Made by a program: the position numbers and the translations under genes. Positions 9,353-19,234 of a stretch of 64,000 nucleotides of DNA are shown piece after piece. The stretch is from Stanieria sp. NIES-3757 (GTDB lineage: Bacteria > Cyanobacteriota > Cyanobacteriia > Cyanobacteriales > Xenococcaceae), in the NCBI GenBank assembly GCA_002355455.1, contig AP017375.1:806001-870000 (forward strand). Direction: 5' to 3'. Position 1 is the first letter of the stretch. The number at the start of each line of letters is the position of its first letter. A model generated the notes under the pieces. It made no database searches. It saw only the letters and a program-made list of their open reading frames with translations, and had not been told where the DNA came from.

Positions 9353-9484
9353 ATGAAAACTTTTCGACCAGTACAAACAAAGCAGACCGTTAAACAACGT
9401 CCACCTAAATCTCTTTACGCTCCTACAAAACAATTCAAACATCGCGATCGCGGTATCCACACGGGAAGAACTAATACCAGGTAA
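9353..9484 (+). CDS. Small basic protein of 43 residues
   Basis: ATG at 9353 is preceded by a strong Shine-Dalgarno (AAAGGAGG, 6 bases upstream) and the frame runs 43 codons to TAA. The product is very basic (Lys/Arg-rich: MKTFRPVQTKQTV at the start, HRDRGIHTGRTNTR at the end) with no hydrophobic segment. A possible -10 (GATAAT, 9312-9317) lies 36 bases upstream of the ATG. It lies 86 bases before lon on the same strand. I do not recognise a family. The strong ribosome site and clean reading frame argue it is translated; a role in nucleic-acid binding would be a guess. Confidence 0.6.
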   Translation: MKTFRPVQTKQTVKQRPPKSLYAPTKQFKHRDRGIHTGRTNTR

Positions 9485-9570
9485 AATTAGAACTAATAGC
9501 CAAAAGCTTAAAGTTGATTGACTGTATAGTCTCCCAATATAAAAAAATTTTATTAGTAATTGGAGGGGAT

Positions 9571-12129
9571 ATGTCCTATGTCGCTTCTCTACTATTAAAC
9601 AGACAAAATAAATTAGAAACTAACTTATTGCTTCCCTTAAGGGATGTTGTTTTATTACCTGGAATCACTTTACCAGTAGTGGCAGGAAAACCACGCTCTG
9701 TAGCAGTTGTAGAGTCTACCATGCTAACAGAAAGCAGGCAGTTAATTATAGCTGCCATTCGTCCTCAAACTCTACAAAACTTGTCGAGTTCAGAAACAGC
9801 ACCAAAAATATTTAACGATAATAAAACTTCTGAACCTCAATTCTCAGAAATTGAAAGCCTTGAAGAAATTTATCCCATAGCAACATTAGCAGTTATCCAT
9901 AAAATAAATCGCTTACCAACGGGTCTAATCCAACTAATTGTTGAAGGTTTAGAAAGAGTCGAAATCTTAAAATTAGTACAGACTCATCCTACTTATACTG
10001 TTAAATTTACAAAACTGCCTTCCTTGAGTGCAAAAGAAGCTTTGGCTACGGTGACAGATGAACACACTCTTGAAGCTTTAACTCAAGCAATTAAATTACT
10101 TTGGACAGAAGCAGCAGCTATAAATCCACGATTTCCTGACGAACTACTGGGATTTTTATTAGATAGTAAAGATCCAGCCCAGTTAGCATATCAAACCTCT
10201 TTATTGCTTCAACAAGATGTTGCAACTACCCAAAAGCTTTTAGAAGAAGAAAGTCTGGAAAAACTATTGCGCCAAATTTTAACAGATTTACAAAAAGAAC
10301 TTGAAGTTCAAAAATTAAGAGGAGAAATTTTAGGAGAGACAAAAAAAGAAATCGATCAGCAACAAAAACAATTCTTCTTACGCCAGCAACTTAAAAAAAT
10401 TCAGGAAGAATTAGGGGAAACAGATCCAGATAAACAAGAAGCTGCTGAATTGCGATCGCGTTTGGAAGCAGCAGCATTACCAGAAGTGGTAGAAAAACAA
10501 GCTAAACGAGAACTCAGTCGTCTAGAAAGAGTTACCAGTGCATCCGCAGAAGGAGGTGTAATTCGCACTTATCTCGATTGGTTATTAGAAATACCTTGGC
10601 ACCAACAGATAGAAGATAATCTCGATCTGGATAATGCCAGAAAAATTTTAGATGAAGATCATTATGGTTTAGATCAAGTTAAAGAAAGAATTATCGAACA
10701 TTTAGCTACTTTCAAACTGAAAAAACTAGCTCAACAGCAATTAGCATCAACCTCAGCAAGTACAATTCCTCAGTCTTATACAGTTGGTACGGTAATTTGT
10801 TTTGCAGGCCCTCCAGGAGTAGGTAAAACTAGTCTAGGTCAATCAATCGCACGAACTTTGGGCAGACCATTTGAACGCATTAGTTTGGGTGGTTTGAGGG
10901 ATGAAGCAGAATTACGGGGTCATCGTCGTACTTATATTGGTGCAATGCCTGGTCGTATTATTCAAGCTTTACATCGAGCAGCGGTTAAAAATCCCGTTAT
11001 TATGTTGGACGAGTTGGATAAAGTAGGAATGGATTATCGTGGCGATCCTGCCTCCGTGTTATTAGAAATTCTCGATCCACAACAGAATCATAGTTTCCGT
11101 GATTTATATTTAGATTTAGATTTCGATCTTGCCCAAGTCCTATTTATTGGCACTGCTAACGATCTATCTCATGTTCCTCCACCCCTACTAGATCGTTTAG
11201 AAATTATCGAACTATCTGGTTATTCACCTCAAGAAAAAATCAACATTGCTCAAAAATATTTGCTGCCACGACAAATTCATAAAGCTGGACTACCAGATGA
11301 TGCCCTACAAATTCCTGAATCAACGCTTAGGCTAATTATCGAATATTATACCTACGAGGCAGGAGTGAGAAAACTAGAACAACAACTAGGTAATATTTGC
11401 CGTAAAGTTGCCGTAAACTATGCCACTGGTAAAACTCATTCTCAGCTAATTCATCCCGAACAACTAGAAGAATTGTTGGGTGTCAGACAATATCTGAGGG
11501 AAGAAATTCGCCCAGATAGTAAGCCTGGTGTCGCTACTGGTCTTGCTTGGACAATACAAGGAGGAGAAATTTTATTTATTGAAGCCGTATTATTACCCCA
11601 AGGAGAAGACCTGATTCTCACAGGTCAATTGGGAGAAGTAATGCAAGAATCGGCGGAAATTGCACGTTCCTATGTATGGTCGCAAGCTGAATCATTAGGG
11701 ATTGACTCTAATATCTTTAAAGATAATGGTTTGCACATTCATGTCCCTGCGGGGGCAATTCCCAAAGATGGCCCATCTGCGGGAGTAACCATGGTTACAG
11801 CGATCGCGTCTCTCTTAATGCACCATTCAGTCCGCAATGATACTGCTATGACAGGAGAAATTAATCTTAGTGGAGAAGTATTACCGATTGGTGGTGTACG
11901 AGAAAAAGTTTTAGCTGCTCATCGCATTGGTATTAAACGGGTTTTATTACCTCGACACAATGAAAAAGACTTGCTTGATATTCCAGCAGATATTAAACAA
12001 CAAATGGAGTTTATCTTTTGCGATCGCATTGAGCAAGTCTTGGCTAATGCTTTAGTAAATTACCAGGAGGTTAAATCTAATCACGACTATAACAATTTTG
12101 ACGGAGCCAAGTTGCTCGAAACAAATTAA
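9571..12129 (+). CDS. lon: ATP-dependent protease Lon
   Basis: 852 residues from ATG 9571, chosen because GGAGGGG lies just upstream; a TTG 57 bases earlier would add a non-family leader. Domains in order: LAN substrate-binding domain (starting LLPLRDVVLLPG), a coiled-coil linker, the AAA+ module with Walker A GPPGVGKTS (about residue 412) and MLDELDKVG, and the S16 protease domain with Ser in KDGPSAGVT (about 735) and Lys in GGVREKVLA (about 778). The Ser-Lys dyad is intact, so it should be an active cytosolic protease for misfolded and regulatory proteins. Model cyanobacteria such as Synechocystis 6803 are known to lack Lon, so its presence here is notable. Confidence 0.95.
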   Translation: MSYVASLLLNRQNKLETNLLLPLRDVVLLPGITLPVVAGKPRSVAVVESTMLTESRQLIIAAIRPQTLQNLSSSETAPKIFNDNKTSEPQFSEIESLEEIYPIATLAVIHKINRLPTGLIQLIVEGLERVEILKLVQTHPTYTVKFTKLPSLSAKEALATVTDEHTLEALTQAIKLLWTEAAAINPRFPDELLGFLLDSKDPAQLAYQTSLLLQQDVATTQKLLEEESLEKLLRQILTDLQKELEVQKLRGEILGETKKEIDQQQKQFFLRQQLKKIQEELGETDPDKQEAAELRSRLEAAALPEVVEKQAKRELSRLERVTSASAEGGVIRTYLDWLLEIPWHQQIEDNLDLDNARKILDEDHYGLDQVKERIIEHLATFKLKKLAQQQLASTSASTIPQSYTVGTVICFAGPPGVGKTSLGQSIARTLGRPFERISLGGLRDEAELRGHRRTYIGAMPGRIIQALHRAAVKNPVIMLDELDKVGMDYRGDPASVLLEILDPQQNHSFRDLYLDLDFDLAQVLFIGTANDLSHVPPPLLDRLEIIELSGYSPQEKINIAQKYLLPRQIHKAGLPDDALQIPESTLRLIIEYYTYEAGVRKLEQQLGNICRKVAVNYATGKTHSQLIHPEQLEELLGVRQYLREEIRPDSKPGVATGLAWTIQGGEILFIEAVLLPQGEDLILTGQLGEVMQESAEIARSYVWSQAESLGIDSNIFKDNGLHIHVPAGAIPKDGPSAGVTMVTAIASLLMHHSVRNDTAMTGEINLSGEVLPIGGVREKVLAAHRIGIKRVLLPRHNEKDLLDIPADIKQQMEFIFCDRIEQVLANALVNYQEVKSNHDYNNFDGAKLLETN

Positions 12130-12272
12130 TATGGAATAGAAAAAAAAATGCTACCAATAGCTTGATTGGAATTAAAATTTTAGCTAAGAGCTAAGAACTA
12201 AAACAGTAAAAAACATTGAAGTATTTCCCAGAAGAAGCGTTTATCATAATTTGACAGATTTAATGTCAGACT

Positions 12273-12914
12273 ATGGATATCAGCGATTTTAGGGAAGAAT
12301 ATCTTCGAGAAGGTTTAAGACGCGAACAACTAGCTCAAGACCCTTTTCAACAATTTGAACTTTGGTTTCAACAAGCTTGTACTGTCAATTTACCAGAACC
12401 AAATGCCATGTGTTTAGCAACAGCAACAGCTTCAGGTTATCCCTCCCAACGCATGGTGTTGTTGAAATATTTTGACCGTCAGGGATTTGTTTTTTTTACC
12501 AACTATGAAAGCAAAAAAGCTCACCAAATCGAATCAAATCCCCAAGTATCATTGTTATTTTTCTGGATTGCCTTAGAACGTCAGGTACAAATTTCTGGAA
12601 CTGCTGCGAAAATTTCTACGGCTGAATCCTTAAAATATTTTGCTACCCGTCCCAGAGGGAGTCAAATTGGAGCTTGGTGTTCGCAACAAAGTACAGTAAT
12701 CTCTTCTCGCCAAATGCTGGAGATGAAATTTGATGAGATCAAACGCAAGTTTCACGACCGAGAAATACCTCTACCTTCAGCTTGGGGTGGTTATCGAGTT
12801 GTGCCTAATAGTTTTGAATTTTGGCAAGGTAGACCTAATCGATTACACGATCGCTTTTTATATTCTCGCTTAAATGCTGAATCAAGTTGGGAAATTCAAA
12901 GGTTAGCTCCCTGA
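12273..12914 (+). CDS. pdxH: Pyridoxamine/pyridoxine 5'-phosphate oxidase PdxH
   Basis: 213 residues, the usual length. FMN- and substrate-binding blocks are clear: RMVLLKYFDRQGFVFFTNY, RPRGSQIGAWCSQQS and the C-terminal WQGRPNRLHDRFLYSR. It makes pyridoxal 5'-phosphate from pyridoxine or pyridoxamine phosphate with FMN and oxygen in the cytosol (vitamin B6 salvage and synthesis). It lies between lon and a small DOPA-dioxygenase-like gene on the same strand with gaps of 143 and 39 bases. Nothing unusual. Confidence 0.94.
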   Translation: MDISDFREEYLREGLRREQLAQDPFQQFELWFQQACTVNLPEPNAMCLATATASGYPSQRMVLLKYFDRQGFVFFTNYESKKAHQIESNPQVSLLFFWIALERQVQISGTAAKISTAESLKYFATRPRGSQIGAWCSQQSTVISSRQMLEMKFDEIKRKFHDREIPLPSAWGGYRVVPNSFEFWQGRPNRLHDRFLYSRLNAESSWEIQRLAP

Positions 12915-12953
12915 AGCAATTAAAAAGAACAGAACGAAGAAATTAAAATCAAA

Positions 12954-13295
12954 ATGGAATTTCAGAATCTTAGTTTAATTAAGGGTTATCATGCCCACAT
13001 CTACTTCGATGAGGCAACCGTCGAGCAAGCCAAGGCTTTATGTGAAGAAGCAGGCAAGCTATTTCAAGTAACTGTCGGTCGAATGCACCATCGAGCTATT
13101 GGACCTCATCCGAGTTGGAGTTGTCAGCTTGCTTTCGGTCGTAATGAATATACAGATTTACTATCTTGGCTGGCTTTAAATAGAAAAGGGCTGACTATTT
13201 TGATTCATCCTCTAACGGGAGATGATTTGAAAGATCATACTGATTACGCTTCGTGGATGGGAGAACCACAATCTTTAAAACTTGACATACTTTAA
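12954..13295 (+). CDS. DOPA 4,5-dioxygenase family protein
   Basis: 113 residues, typical for this small family. It begins with GYHAHIYFDE, and has HHRAIGPHPSWSCQLAF and ILIHPLTGDD, supplying the conserved histidines of the family. In fungi and some bacteria members are extradiol dioxygenases cleaving DOPA; in cyanobacteria the natural substrate is unclear. It follows pdxH by 39 bases and may share its transcript. Confidence 0.85.
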   Translation: MEFQNLSLIKGYHAHIYFDEATVEQAKALCEEAGKLFQVTVGRMHHRAIGPHPSWSCQLAFGRNEYTDLLSWLALNRKGLTILIHPLTGDDLKDHTDYASWMGEPQSLKLDIL

Positions 13296-13504
13296 TAATT
13301 TTATCCCATGGGTAAACCAGGTGGGTTTTCCTCTGCTGTAACGACAAATTCAAGTCATGCGATCGCATCTGTAGATAAATTCAGAAGATGTTGCTGTCTT
13401 TTGATCGAAATTCTTTACTATTCTCATCTGATTTTGCATTCTTTGTTCAAATTGGTATTAGATTTTTAATTGCAAAATTAATATTAATTACTACTTCAAA
13501 AGCA

Positions 13505-15307
13505 CTAATTAATCAGGTCAATTTCTACTTGATAAATCGGATATTTCCCAAATTTTACTAAGTCTAAAAATTGAAGCTTATATTGATTATTGTCCTGATT
13601 AAAAAATAAATTTTCAGGATTTAACTTGGGTAAATCACAAGCTCGATTTGGATAACAAATATAAATAAATTCTCGCTGTTGTTTCGTAGTTAAAGCTTGA
13701 CCTAATTTAATTAAATTTGCTTGCTCATCAACTCTAAAAAAGATTTTATTTCCATTAACGGCAGGTTCTAAAGCTTGTCCGACAAATTGATGAGAAATCG
13801 CTACAAACTTGTGACTGTCTTTTTGTAAAAAATCAACTGCTGCTGCTGTGGCTTGATTGTTTTTCTGTAAAACTAAAGTCGCTTGATAAATATTTTGATG
13901 TATTCCCCAAATCATTAAAATTCCTAGTAAAACAAAGATAGAGTATTTAGTTAAGCCTTGACTATAATTGATGAAATTATTTAAAGCGATCGCGGTTATT
14001 AAAGTAATAATTGGTGTTAAAATCATTAAAAATCTAGGACCCCATTGCTTACCTCCTGCAATTAAACCAGCAGTACCTACAGGAACTAAAAGAGCTACCC
14101 CTACGATAAAACCTAGGCAGAATAAATAAGCAATTGTTAATTGTAGATTAAATTTAATTTTTACATCTTTTAAAAGATAAATGCTAATCAGACCTAAAAC
14201 CAACTGAGGGAATAAACCCTTAACAACATTTTTAATTGTCCCTACTTGACCTGTTATGAATAAAAATCCCAATCCAGTTATTAATAAAATAACAGTTCCA
14301 CTTATTAATATGGCTCTTAAATAAATATTAGTTCGGCATTTTTGCAACAAATAAATTACTAAATAAAGCAGAGGCAAATAAATAATTGGTAAATAATCAG
14401 CTAAAGCCAAGCTTAGTCCTTGGAAATTTTGCCAAGCTCCTAATAATTTTTCTTGAAAAGCAACTTTTTCTACTGCTTGAATTCCATGAATACCAAGCGC
14501 ATGATTGTAAATTAATTTATTGGTCACAAAAAAAGTTCCTACTGTCAGGAACATACTTCCTAGAAAAAATATTTTATGCTGACTCAAATAATTAATCTCT
14601 TTTAAAAAAGTTACTTTTTCTTTAAATAAAACAGTAAGAGTAGCTAGAATCACTAAACTAGTTAACAAGCCAACTAGACAAAGAAATTCTGGTCGAAACC
14701 AAACTGACAAACCAATTAAACACCCACTAATCAAAGCATTCTTGACAGAAATTCCTTGAGGATAACTCTTAATTAAAAAAATACTCATGCCAGTAAAACT
14801 AAGAGCAACTGCTAAAGTATGCTCCCAGTACATAGCACTATAAATAGTTAAATAACTAGTAAAAATTAAAGCAAATAATCCCAAAGAGGTAATTAAATCA
14901 TTTAACTTTAATTGACGACAAACCCAAGCAAAATTAAACCAAATGATCCAAGTTGATACTAAAGGAATTAAATATAAACCTCGATATCCAAATAAAGCAT
15001 AAAAAGGAGCAGTTACTAAAGGAAAAGTGTAGGGAAAAGTAATATAGTATTTATTATCAACATCATAAACAAACGGTTCTTGATAAGGATACAAACCATC
15101 ACGCCAAAGATTCTGTATCCAAACTTCTTGGGGAGGAATTAAATCGAATCGAAATTTTCCTTCAGCTAACTGTTGTGCAAGTAAAGCTTTTAAACCACCA
15201 TCACCACTAAAATAAACCCCATCAGCAATTTGTCCTTGTAAAAACAAAGAAAATAAAATACCAACTACAATAATTACTAAAGAAAAAGAAATATACTTAA
15301 TTTTCAT
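13505..15307 (-). CDS. Polytopic membrane protein, probable glycosyltransferase of the GT-C type
   Basis: 600 residues from ATG 15307; a TTG 24 bases upstream is open, but GGAAG lies at proper distance before the ATG. It has about a dozen hydrophobic membrane segments, an N-terminal helix, then a periplasmic loop with FSGDGGLKALLAQQL and PYQEPFVYD, and a C-terminal soluble tail of about 100 residues. This layout resembles membrane glycosyltransferases that use polyprenyl-phosphate sugars, where acidic residues in the first loop are catalytic. The family is not certain. It is divergent from cofH with only 12 bases between the start codons, so each promoter must lie inside the other gene or further off. 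Confidence 0.6.
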   Translation of the reverse strand: MKIKYISFSLVIIVVGILFSLFLQGQIADGVYFSGDGGLKALLAQQLAEGKFRFDLIPPQEVWIQNLWRDGLYPYQEPFVYDVDNKYYITFPYTFPLVTAPFYALFGYRGLYLIPLVSTWIIWFNFAWVCRQLKLNDLITSLGLFALIFTSYLTIYSAMYWEHTLAVALSFTGMSIFLIKSYPQGISVKNALISGCLIGLSVWFRPEFLCLVGLLTSLVILATLTVLFKEKVTFLKEINYLSQHKIFFLGSMFLTVGTFFVTNKLIYNHALGIHGIQAVEKVAFQEKLLGAWQNFQGLSLALADYLPIIYLPLLYLVIYLLQKCRTNIYLRAILISGTVILLITGLGFLFITGQVGTIKNVVKGLFPQLVLGLISIYLLKDVKIKFNLQLTIAYLFCLGFIVGVALLVPVGTAGLIAGGKQWGPRFLMILTPIITLITAIALNNFINYSQGLTKYSIFVLLGILMIWGIHQNIYQATLVLQKNNQATAAAVDFLQKDSHKFVAISHQFVGQALEPAVNGNKIFFRVDEQANLIKLGQALTTKQQREFIYICYPNRACDLPKLNPENLFFNQDNNQYKLQFLDLVKFGKYPIYQVEIDLIN

Positions 15308-15319
15308 TAATTTCTTCCA

Positions 15320-16477
15320 GTGATTTGCCAAACTAATAACTTAAAAATTGTCGAGGCTATTTTAGACAAAGCAGATAGAGGTGAAGACTTATCAGAAACC
15401 GAAGCCTTAACCTTACTTCAGCAAAAAAACCCAAAAGCAATTGCGCAAATTAAACAAACCGCAGACAATCTAAGACAGAAACACGTAGGTGATACAGTAA
15501 CTTACGTGATCAACCGCAATATTAACTTCACAAACATCTGCGAGCAACATTGTAGCTTTTGTGCCTTTCGTCGTGATGCTGATCAAGAGGGAGCATTTTG
15601 GCTTAATAGTGAGCAAATCATAGCAAAAGCAGCCGAAGCAGTTCAAAAAGATGCTACAGAAATATGTATGCAGGGAGGACTTAACCCCCAGGCAAAATTA
15701 AATGGTACTTCTTTAAATTATTACTTGCGTTTGGTGGCAACTATTAAACAAGAATTTCCTCAACTTCATCTCCATGCTTTTTCTCCACAAGAAGTAGAGT
15801 TTATTGCTCGTGAAGATGGTATCAGTTATGAAGAAGTAATTCTGGCTTTACAAGATACTGGAGTAGGTTCAATGCCTGGTACTGCTGCCGAAGTTTTAGA
15901 TGATGCCGTCAGAAAAATTATTTGTCCTGAAAAAATTAATACTGCTACCTGGTTAGAAATAATTAGTACCGCTCATCGATTAGGAATGCCTACTACCAGT
16001 ACCATGTTATCTGGTCACATTGAAACACCAGTACAACAGATAGCGCATTTAGCTAAATTGCGATCGCTACAACAAACTGCTATTGAAAACAATTATCCTG
16101 CCAGAATTACAGAATTTATTATTCTGCCTTTTGTGGGACAAGAAGCACCCAAACCACTCCGCCATCGAGTTGGCAGAGATCAACCTAGTTTATCGGATAC
16201 TTTACATCTTACTGCCGTTGCCCGCATTTTTCTCGGCAATTGGATACCCAATCATCAACCAAGCTGGGTAAAACTCAATTTAGCAGGAGCAACTGAAGCA
16301 TTAACTTGGGGTTGTAATGATATTGGTGGCACCTTAATGGAAGAACATATTACTACCATGGCAGGAGCGCAAGGTGGTACTTCTATGTCAGTAGAAACTT
16401 TACAAGAAGCAGTAAAATCTCTTAATCGTCCCTATCAACAAAGAACCACTCTATACGAATATCTACCACTGAATTAG
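15320..16477 (+). CDS. cofH: FO synthase subunit 2, radical SAM enzyme CofH
   Basis: 385 residues from GTG 15320. The radical-SAM cluster motif is [10 protein letters not shown] (Cys 74, 78, 81), and [10 protein letters not shown] and [11 protein letters not shown] are typical of CofH. With CofG it joins tyrosine to the ribityl-diaminouracil precursor to make the deazaflavin FO, in cyanobacteria the antenna chromophore of DNA photolyases and cryptochromes. cofG is not in the window. The GTG start sits 12 bases from the start of a divergent membrane-protein gene, which is unusually tight. Confidence 0.93.
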   Translation: MICQTNNLKIVEAILDKADRGEDLSETEALTLLQQKNPKAIAQIKQTADNLRQKHVGDTVTYVINRNINFTNICEQHCSFCAFRRDADQEGAFWLNSEQIIAKAAEAVQKDATEICMQGGLNPQAKLNGTSLNYYLRLVATIKQEFPQLHLHAFSPQEVEFIAREDGISYEEVILALQDTGVGSMPGTAAEVLDDAVRKIICPEKINTATWLEIISTAHRLGMPTTSTMLSGHIETPVQQIAHLAKLRSLQQTAIENNYPARITEFIILPFVGQEAPKPLRHRVGRDQPSLSDTLHLTAVARIFLGNWIPNHQPSWVKLNLAGATEALTWGCNDIGGTLMEEHITTMAGAQGGTSMSVETLQEAVKSLNRPYQQRTTLYEYLPLN

Positions 16478-16653
16478 TAAACTTTTTGAGAAGTTGTAGC
16501 GTTTTTAGTTAATGATTTTTCAAAATCTTTACAAAAATTTGATAAAACTGACTAGCAAATTTACAAGAACTTGTTTGGAAGTAGGTCATATTAGACATCA
16601 TAACAATCAAACATAGTTTAAGATTGACTTTAAAATTATTTCGAGTCAGCTAA

Positions 16654-17604
16654 ATGAGAGTATTAGTAACTGGTGGTGCTGGTTTTATCGGTTCCCATTT
16701 AATCGATCGCTTGATGGTACAAGGACATGAAGTTGTCTGTCTTGATAATTTTTACACTGGTCACAAGCGTAATATCCTTAAATGGCTAGATAATCCTTAT
16801 TTTGAATTGATCCGTCATGATATCACTGAACCTATTCGTCTTGAAGTAGACCAAATTTATCATCTCGCTTGTCCAGCTTCTCCAGTTCATTATCAATACA
16901 ATCCCGTGAAAACAATTAAAACTAATGTCATGGGAACTTTGAATATGTTGGGATTAGCTAAACGAGTCAAGGCAAGGTTTTTACTTGCTTCTACTTCAGA
17001 AGTCTACGGTGATCCAGACGTACATCCCCAACCCGAAGAATATCGCGGTAACGTCAATTGTATTGGTATTCGTAGTTGCTATGACGAAGGGAAAAGAGTA
17101 GCAGAAACTCTGGCTTTTGATTACTATCGACAAAATAACGTTGATATTCGCGTAGCACGTATTTTTAATACCTATGGACCGCGAATGTTGGAAAATGATG
17201 GTCGTGTAGTCAGTAATTTTGTGGTTCAGGCTTTACGCGGAACACCCTTAACAATTTATGGTGATGGTTCGCAAACTCGCAGTTTTTGCTATGTCTCCGA
17301 CTTAGTAGAAGGACTGATGCGCTTGATGAACAATGAATATATTGGACCAGTTAATATCGGTAATCCTGGAGAATATACTATTTTAGAATTGGCTAAAACT
17401 ATTCAAACTATGGTCAATCCTGATGCCGAGTTGGTCTATAAACCACTACCTCAAGACGATCCTCAACAGCGACAACCAGATATTACTCGTGCTAAAACTT
17501 GGCTGGGTTGGGAACCAACCATTCCCCTCCAAGAAGGCTTAAAACTAACTATAGAAGACTTTCGCAATCGGATCGAAAGCCAAGAAGTACAAAAGTTAAG
17601 TTAA
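16654..17604 (+). CDS. uxs: UDP-glucuronate decarboxylase (UDP-xylose synthase)
   Basis: 316 residues of the extended short-chain dehydrogenase/reductase class: NAD-binding [10 protein letters not shown] at the N-terminus, [10 protein letters not shown] with the catalytic Ser/Thr, and the YxxxK motif in [11 protein letters not shown], which is diagnostic of UXS rather than of epimerases. It converts UDP-glucuronate to UDP-xylose. The next gene, 51 bases on, is UDP-glucose dehydrogenase, which supplies the substrate, so the pair forms a two-step operon feeding extracellular polysaccharide or glycan xylosylation. Confidence 0.9.
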   Translation: MRVLVTGGAGFIGSHLIDRLMVQGHEVVCLDNFYTGHKRNILKWLDNPYFELIRHDITEPIRLEVDQIYHLACPASPVHYQYNPVKTIKTNVMGTLNMLGLAKRVKARFLLASTSEVYGDPDVHPQPEEYRGNVNCIGIRSCYDEGKRVAETLAFDYYRQNNVDIRVARIFNTYGPRMLENDGRVVSNFVVQALRGTPLTIYGDGSQTRSFCYVSDLVEGLMRLMNNEYIGPVNIGNPGEYTILELAKTIQTMVNPDAELVYKPLPQDDPQQRQPDITRAKTWLGWEPTIPLQEGLKLTIEDFRNRIESQEVQKLS

Positions 17605-17655
17605 TTTTTTACTAGCAAATTCACTAAAACTAACGATTAGAAGAGGATAAAATTT

Positions 17656-19044
17656 ATGCGTGTTTGTGTTATTGGTACTGGCTATGTTGGCTTAGTTACT
17701 GGAGTTTGTTTATCTCATATTGGACATGATGTCATCTGTGTTGATAACAACGAAGAAAAAGTTAAATTAATGCAGGCAGGACAATCTCCAATTTATGAAC
17801 CAGGATTATCAGAATTGATGAAATCCTCTTCTGAATCTGGAAAGTTGCAATTTACTTCTGATTTAGCTAAAGGGGTAGAACACGGTGAAATTTTATTTAT
17901 TGCGGTTGGGACTCCACCTCTGCCTACAGGAGAAAGCGATACTCGTTATGTGGAAGCAGTAGCAAGAGGAATTGGCGCGCATCTCAATGGCGGTTATAAA
18001 GTCATTGTCAATAAGTCTACCGTACCGATTGGTTCTGGGGACTGGGTAAGAATGATTGTACTAGATGGTATTGCTGAAAGACAAAAAGCTTTGGTTACTG
18101 CTGGTGGTGGTATTAGTACGCTTGAAGAAAATATTGGCGGTAACTTTGATGTTGTCAGTAATCCAGAATTTTTAAGAGAAGGTTCAGCCGTCTACGATAC
18201 TTTTAATCCCGATCGCATTGTTCTCGGTGGCAATAGTAATAGAGCGATCGCAATGATGCAAGAATTATATCAACCTCTCGTAGACCGCACCTTTGCTGAA
18301 GATAAATCTTTACCTCCCGTACCAGTAGTGGTGACTGATTTAAGTTCAGCAGAAATGATTAAATACGCTGCTAATTCTTTCCTGGCTACTAAAATTAGTT
18401 TTATTAATGAAGTTGCTAATATCTGCGATCGCGTTGGTGCCGATGTTACCCAAGTTGCTAAAGGTATTGGTTTAGATTCCCGAATTGGCAGCAAATTCCT
18501 TCAAGCCGGTTTAGGCTGGGGTGGTTCTTGTTTCCCCAAAGATGTTTCTGCTTTAATTCATACTGCGGATGATTATGGTTATGATGCAGAATTACTTAAA
18601 GCTGCCGTTACTGTCAACCAACGTCAGCGTCTAGTAACCTTAGAAAAATTACAGCACGAATTAAAAATCCTCAAAGGTAAAACAGTTGGGTTGCTTGGTT
18701 TAACCTTCAAACCCGATACTGATGATATGCGTGACGCACCCGCTTTAAATTTAATTGAGCAATTAAATCGTCTTGGTGCTAAAGTCAAAGCTTATGACCC
18801 TATTGTTTCCCAATCTGGTCTAAGTCACGGTTTATCAGGCGTAATTATTGAATCTAACGCCGAAATGTTAGCTGATGGTTGTGATGCTTTAGTTTTAGTA
18901 ACTGATTGGCAAGAATTTTTGAAACTTGACTTTACCAAAATGGCAAAAGTAATGATTCAACCATTAATTATCGATGGTCGTAATTTCCTAGACCGACAAG
19001 CTGTTCAAGATGCTGGTTTCCGTTATGTAGGTATTGGTCGTTAG
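17656..19044 (+). CDS. ugd: UDP-glucose 6-dehydrogenase
   Basis: 462 residues. N-terminal NAD-binding domain starts CVIGTGYVGLVTG; the catalytic cysteine is in GWGGSCFPKD; the C-terminal UDP-binding domain has GLTFKPDTDDMRDAP. It oxidises UDP-glucose to UDP-glucuronate with two NAD+. An SD-like GAGGA lies upstream of the ATG. It follows uxs in a likely two-gene operon, with a hairpin terminator 35 bases after the stop. Confidence 0.95.
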   Translation: MRVCVIGTGYVGLVTGVCLSHIGHDVICVDNNEEKVKLMQAGQSPIYEPGLSELMKSSSESGKLQFTSDLAKGVEHGEILFIAVGTPPLPTGESDTRYVEAVARGIGAHLNGGYKVIVNKSTVPIGSGDWVRMIVLDGIAERQKALVTAGGGISTLEENIGGNFDVVSNPEFLREGSAVYDTFNPDRIVLGGNSNRAIAMMQELYQPLVDRTFAEDKSLPPVPVVVTDLSSAEMIKYAANSFLATKISFINEVANICDRVGADVTQVAKGIGLDSRIGSKFLQAGLGWGGSCFPKDVSALIHTADDYGYDAELLKAAVTVNQRQRLVTLEKLQHELKILKGKTVGLLGLTFKPDTDDMRDAPALNLIEQLNRLGAKVKAYDPIVSQSGLSHGLSGVIIESNAEMLADGCDALVLVTDWQEFLKLDFTKMAKVMIQPLIIDGRNFLDRQAVQDAGFRYVGIGR

Positions 19045-19079
19045 ACTTTAACCATAATTTATATATTTACAATTACCAT

Positions 19080-19123
19080 AATGCAAAGGGAAGAGTTTTT
19101 ACTTTTCTTTTTGCATTTTTTTT
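19080..19123 (+). terminator. Rho-independent terminator after ugd
   Basis: AATGCAAAGGGAAGAG pairs with CTTTTCTTTTTGCATT (16 base pairs, two of them G-T) around a short loop, followed directly by a run of eight T. It ends the uxs-ugd transcript. Confidence 0.8.
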
Positions 19124-19234
19124 ATTGAAAAACAGTCCCCCAAGGATGTAATTAAAAACGCGATCGCAATTGCTCGCAATCTTTTGTATTTTAATTTTGA
19201 GTAATAATTAGCTTAATAATTAATCTTGATAAAA

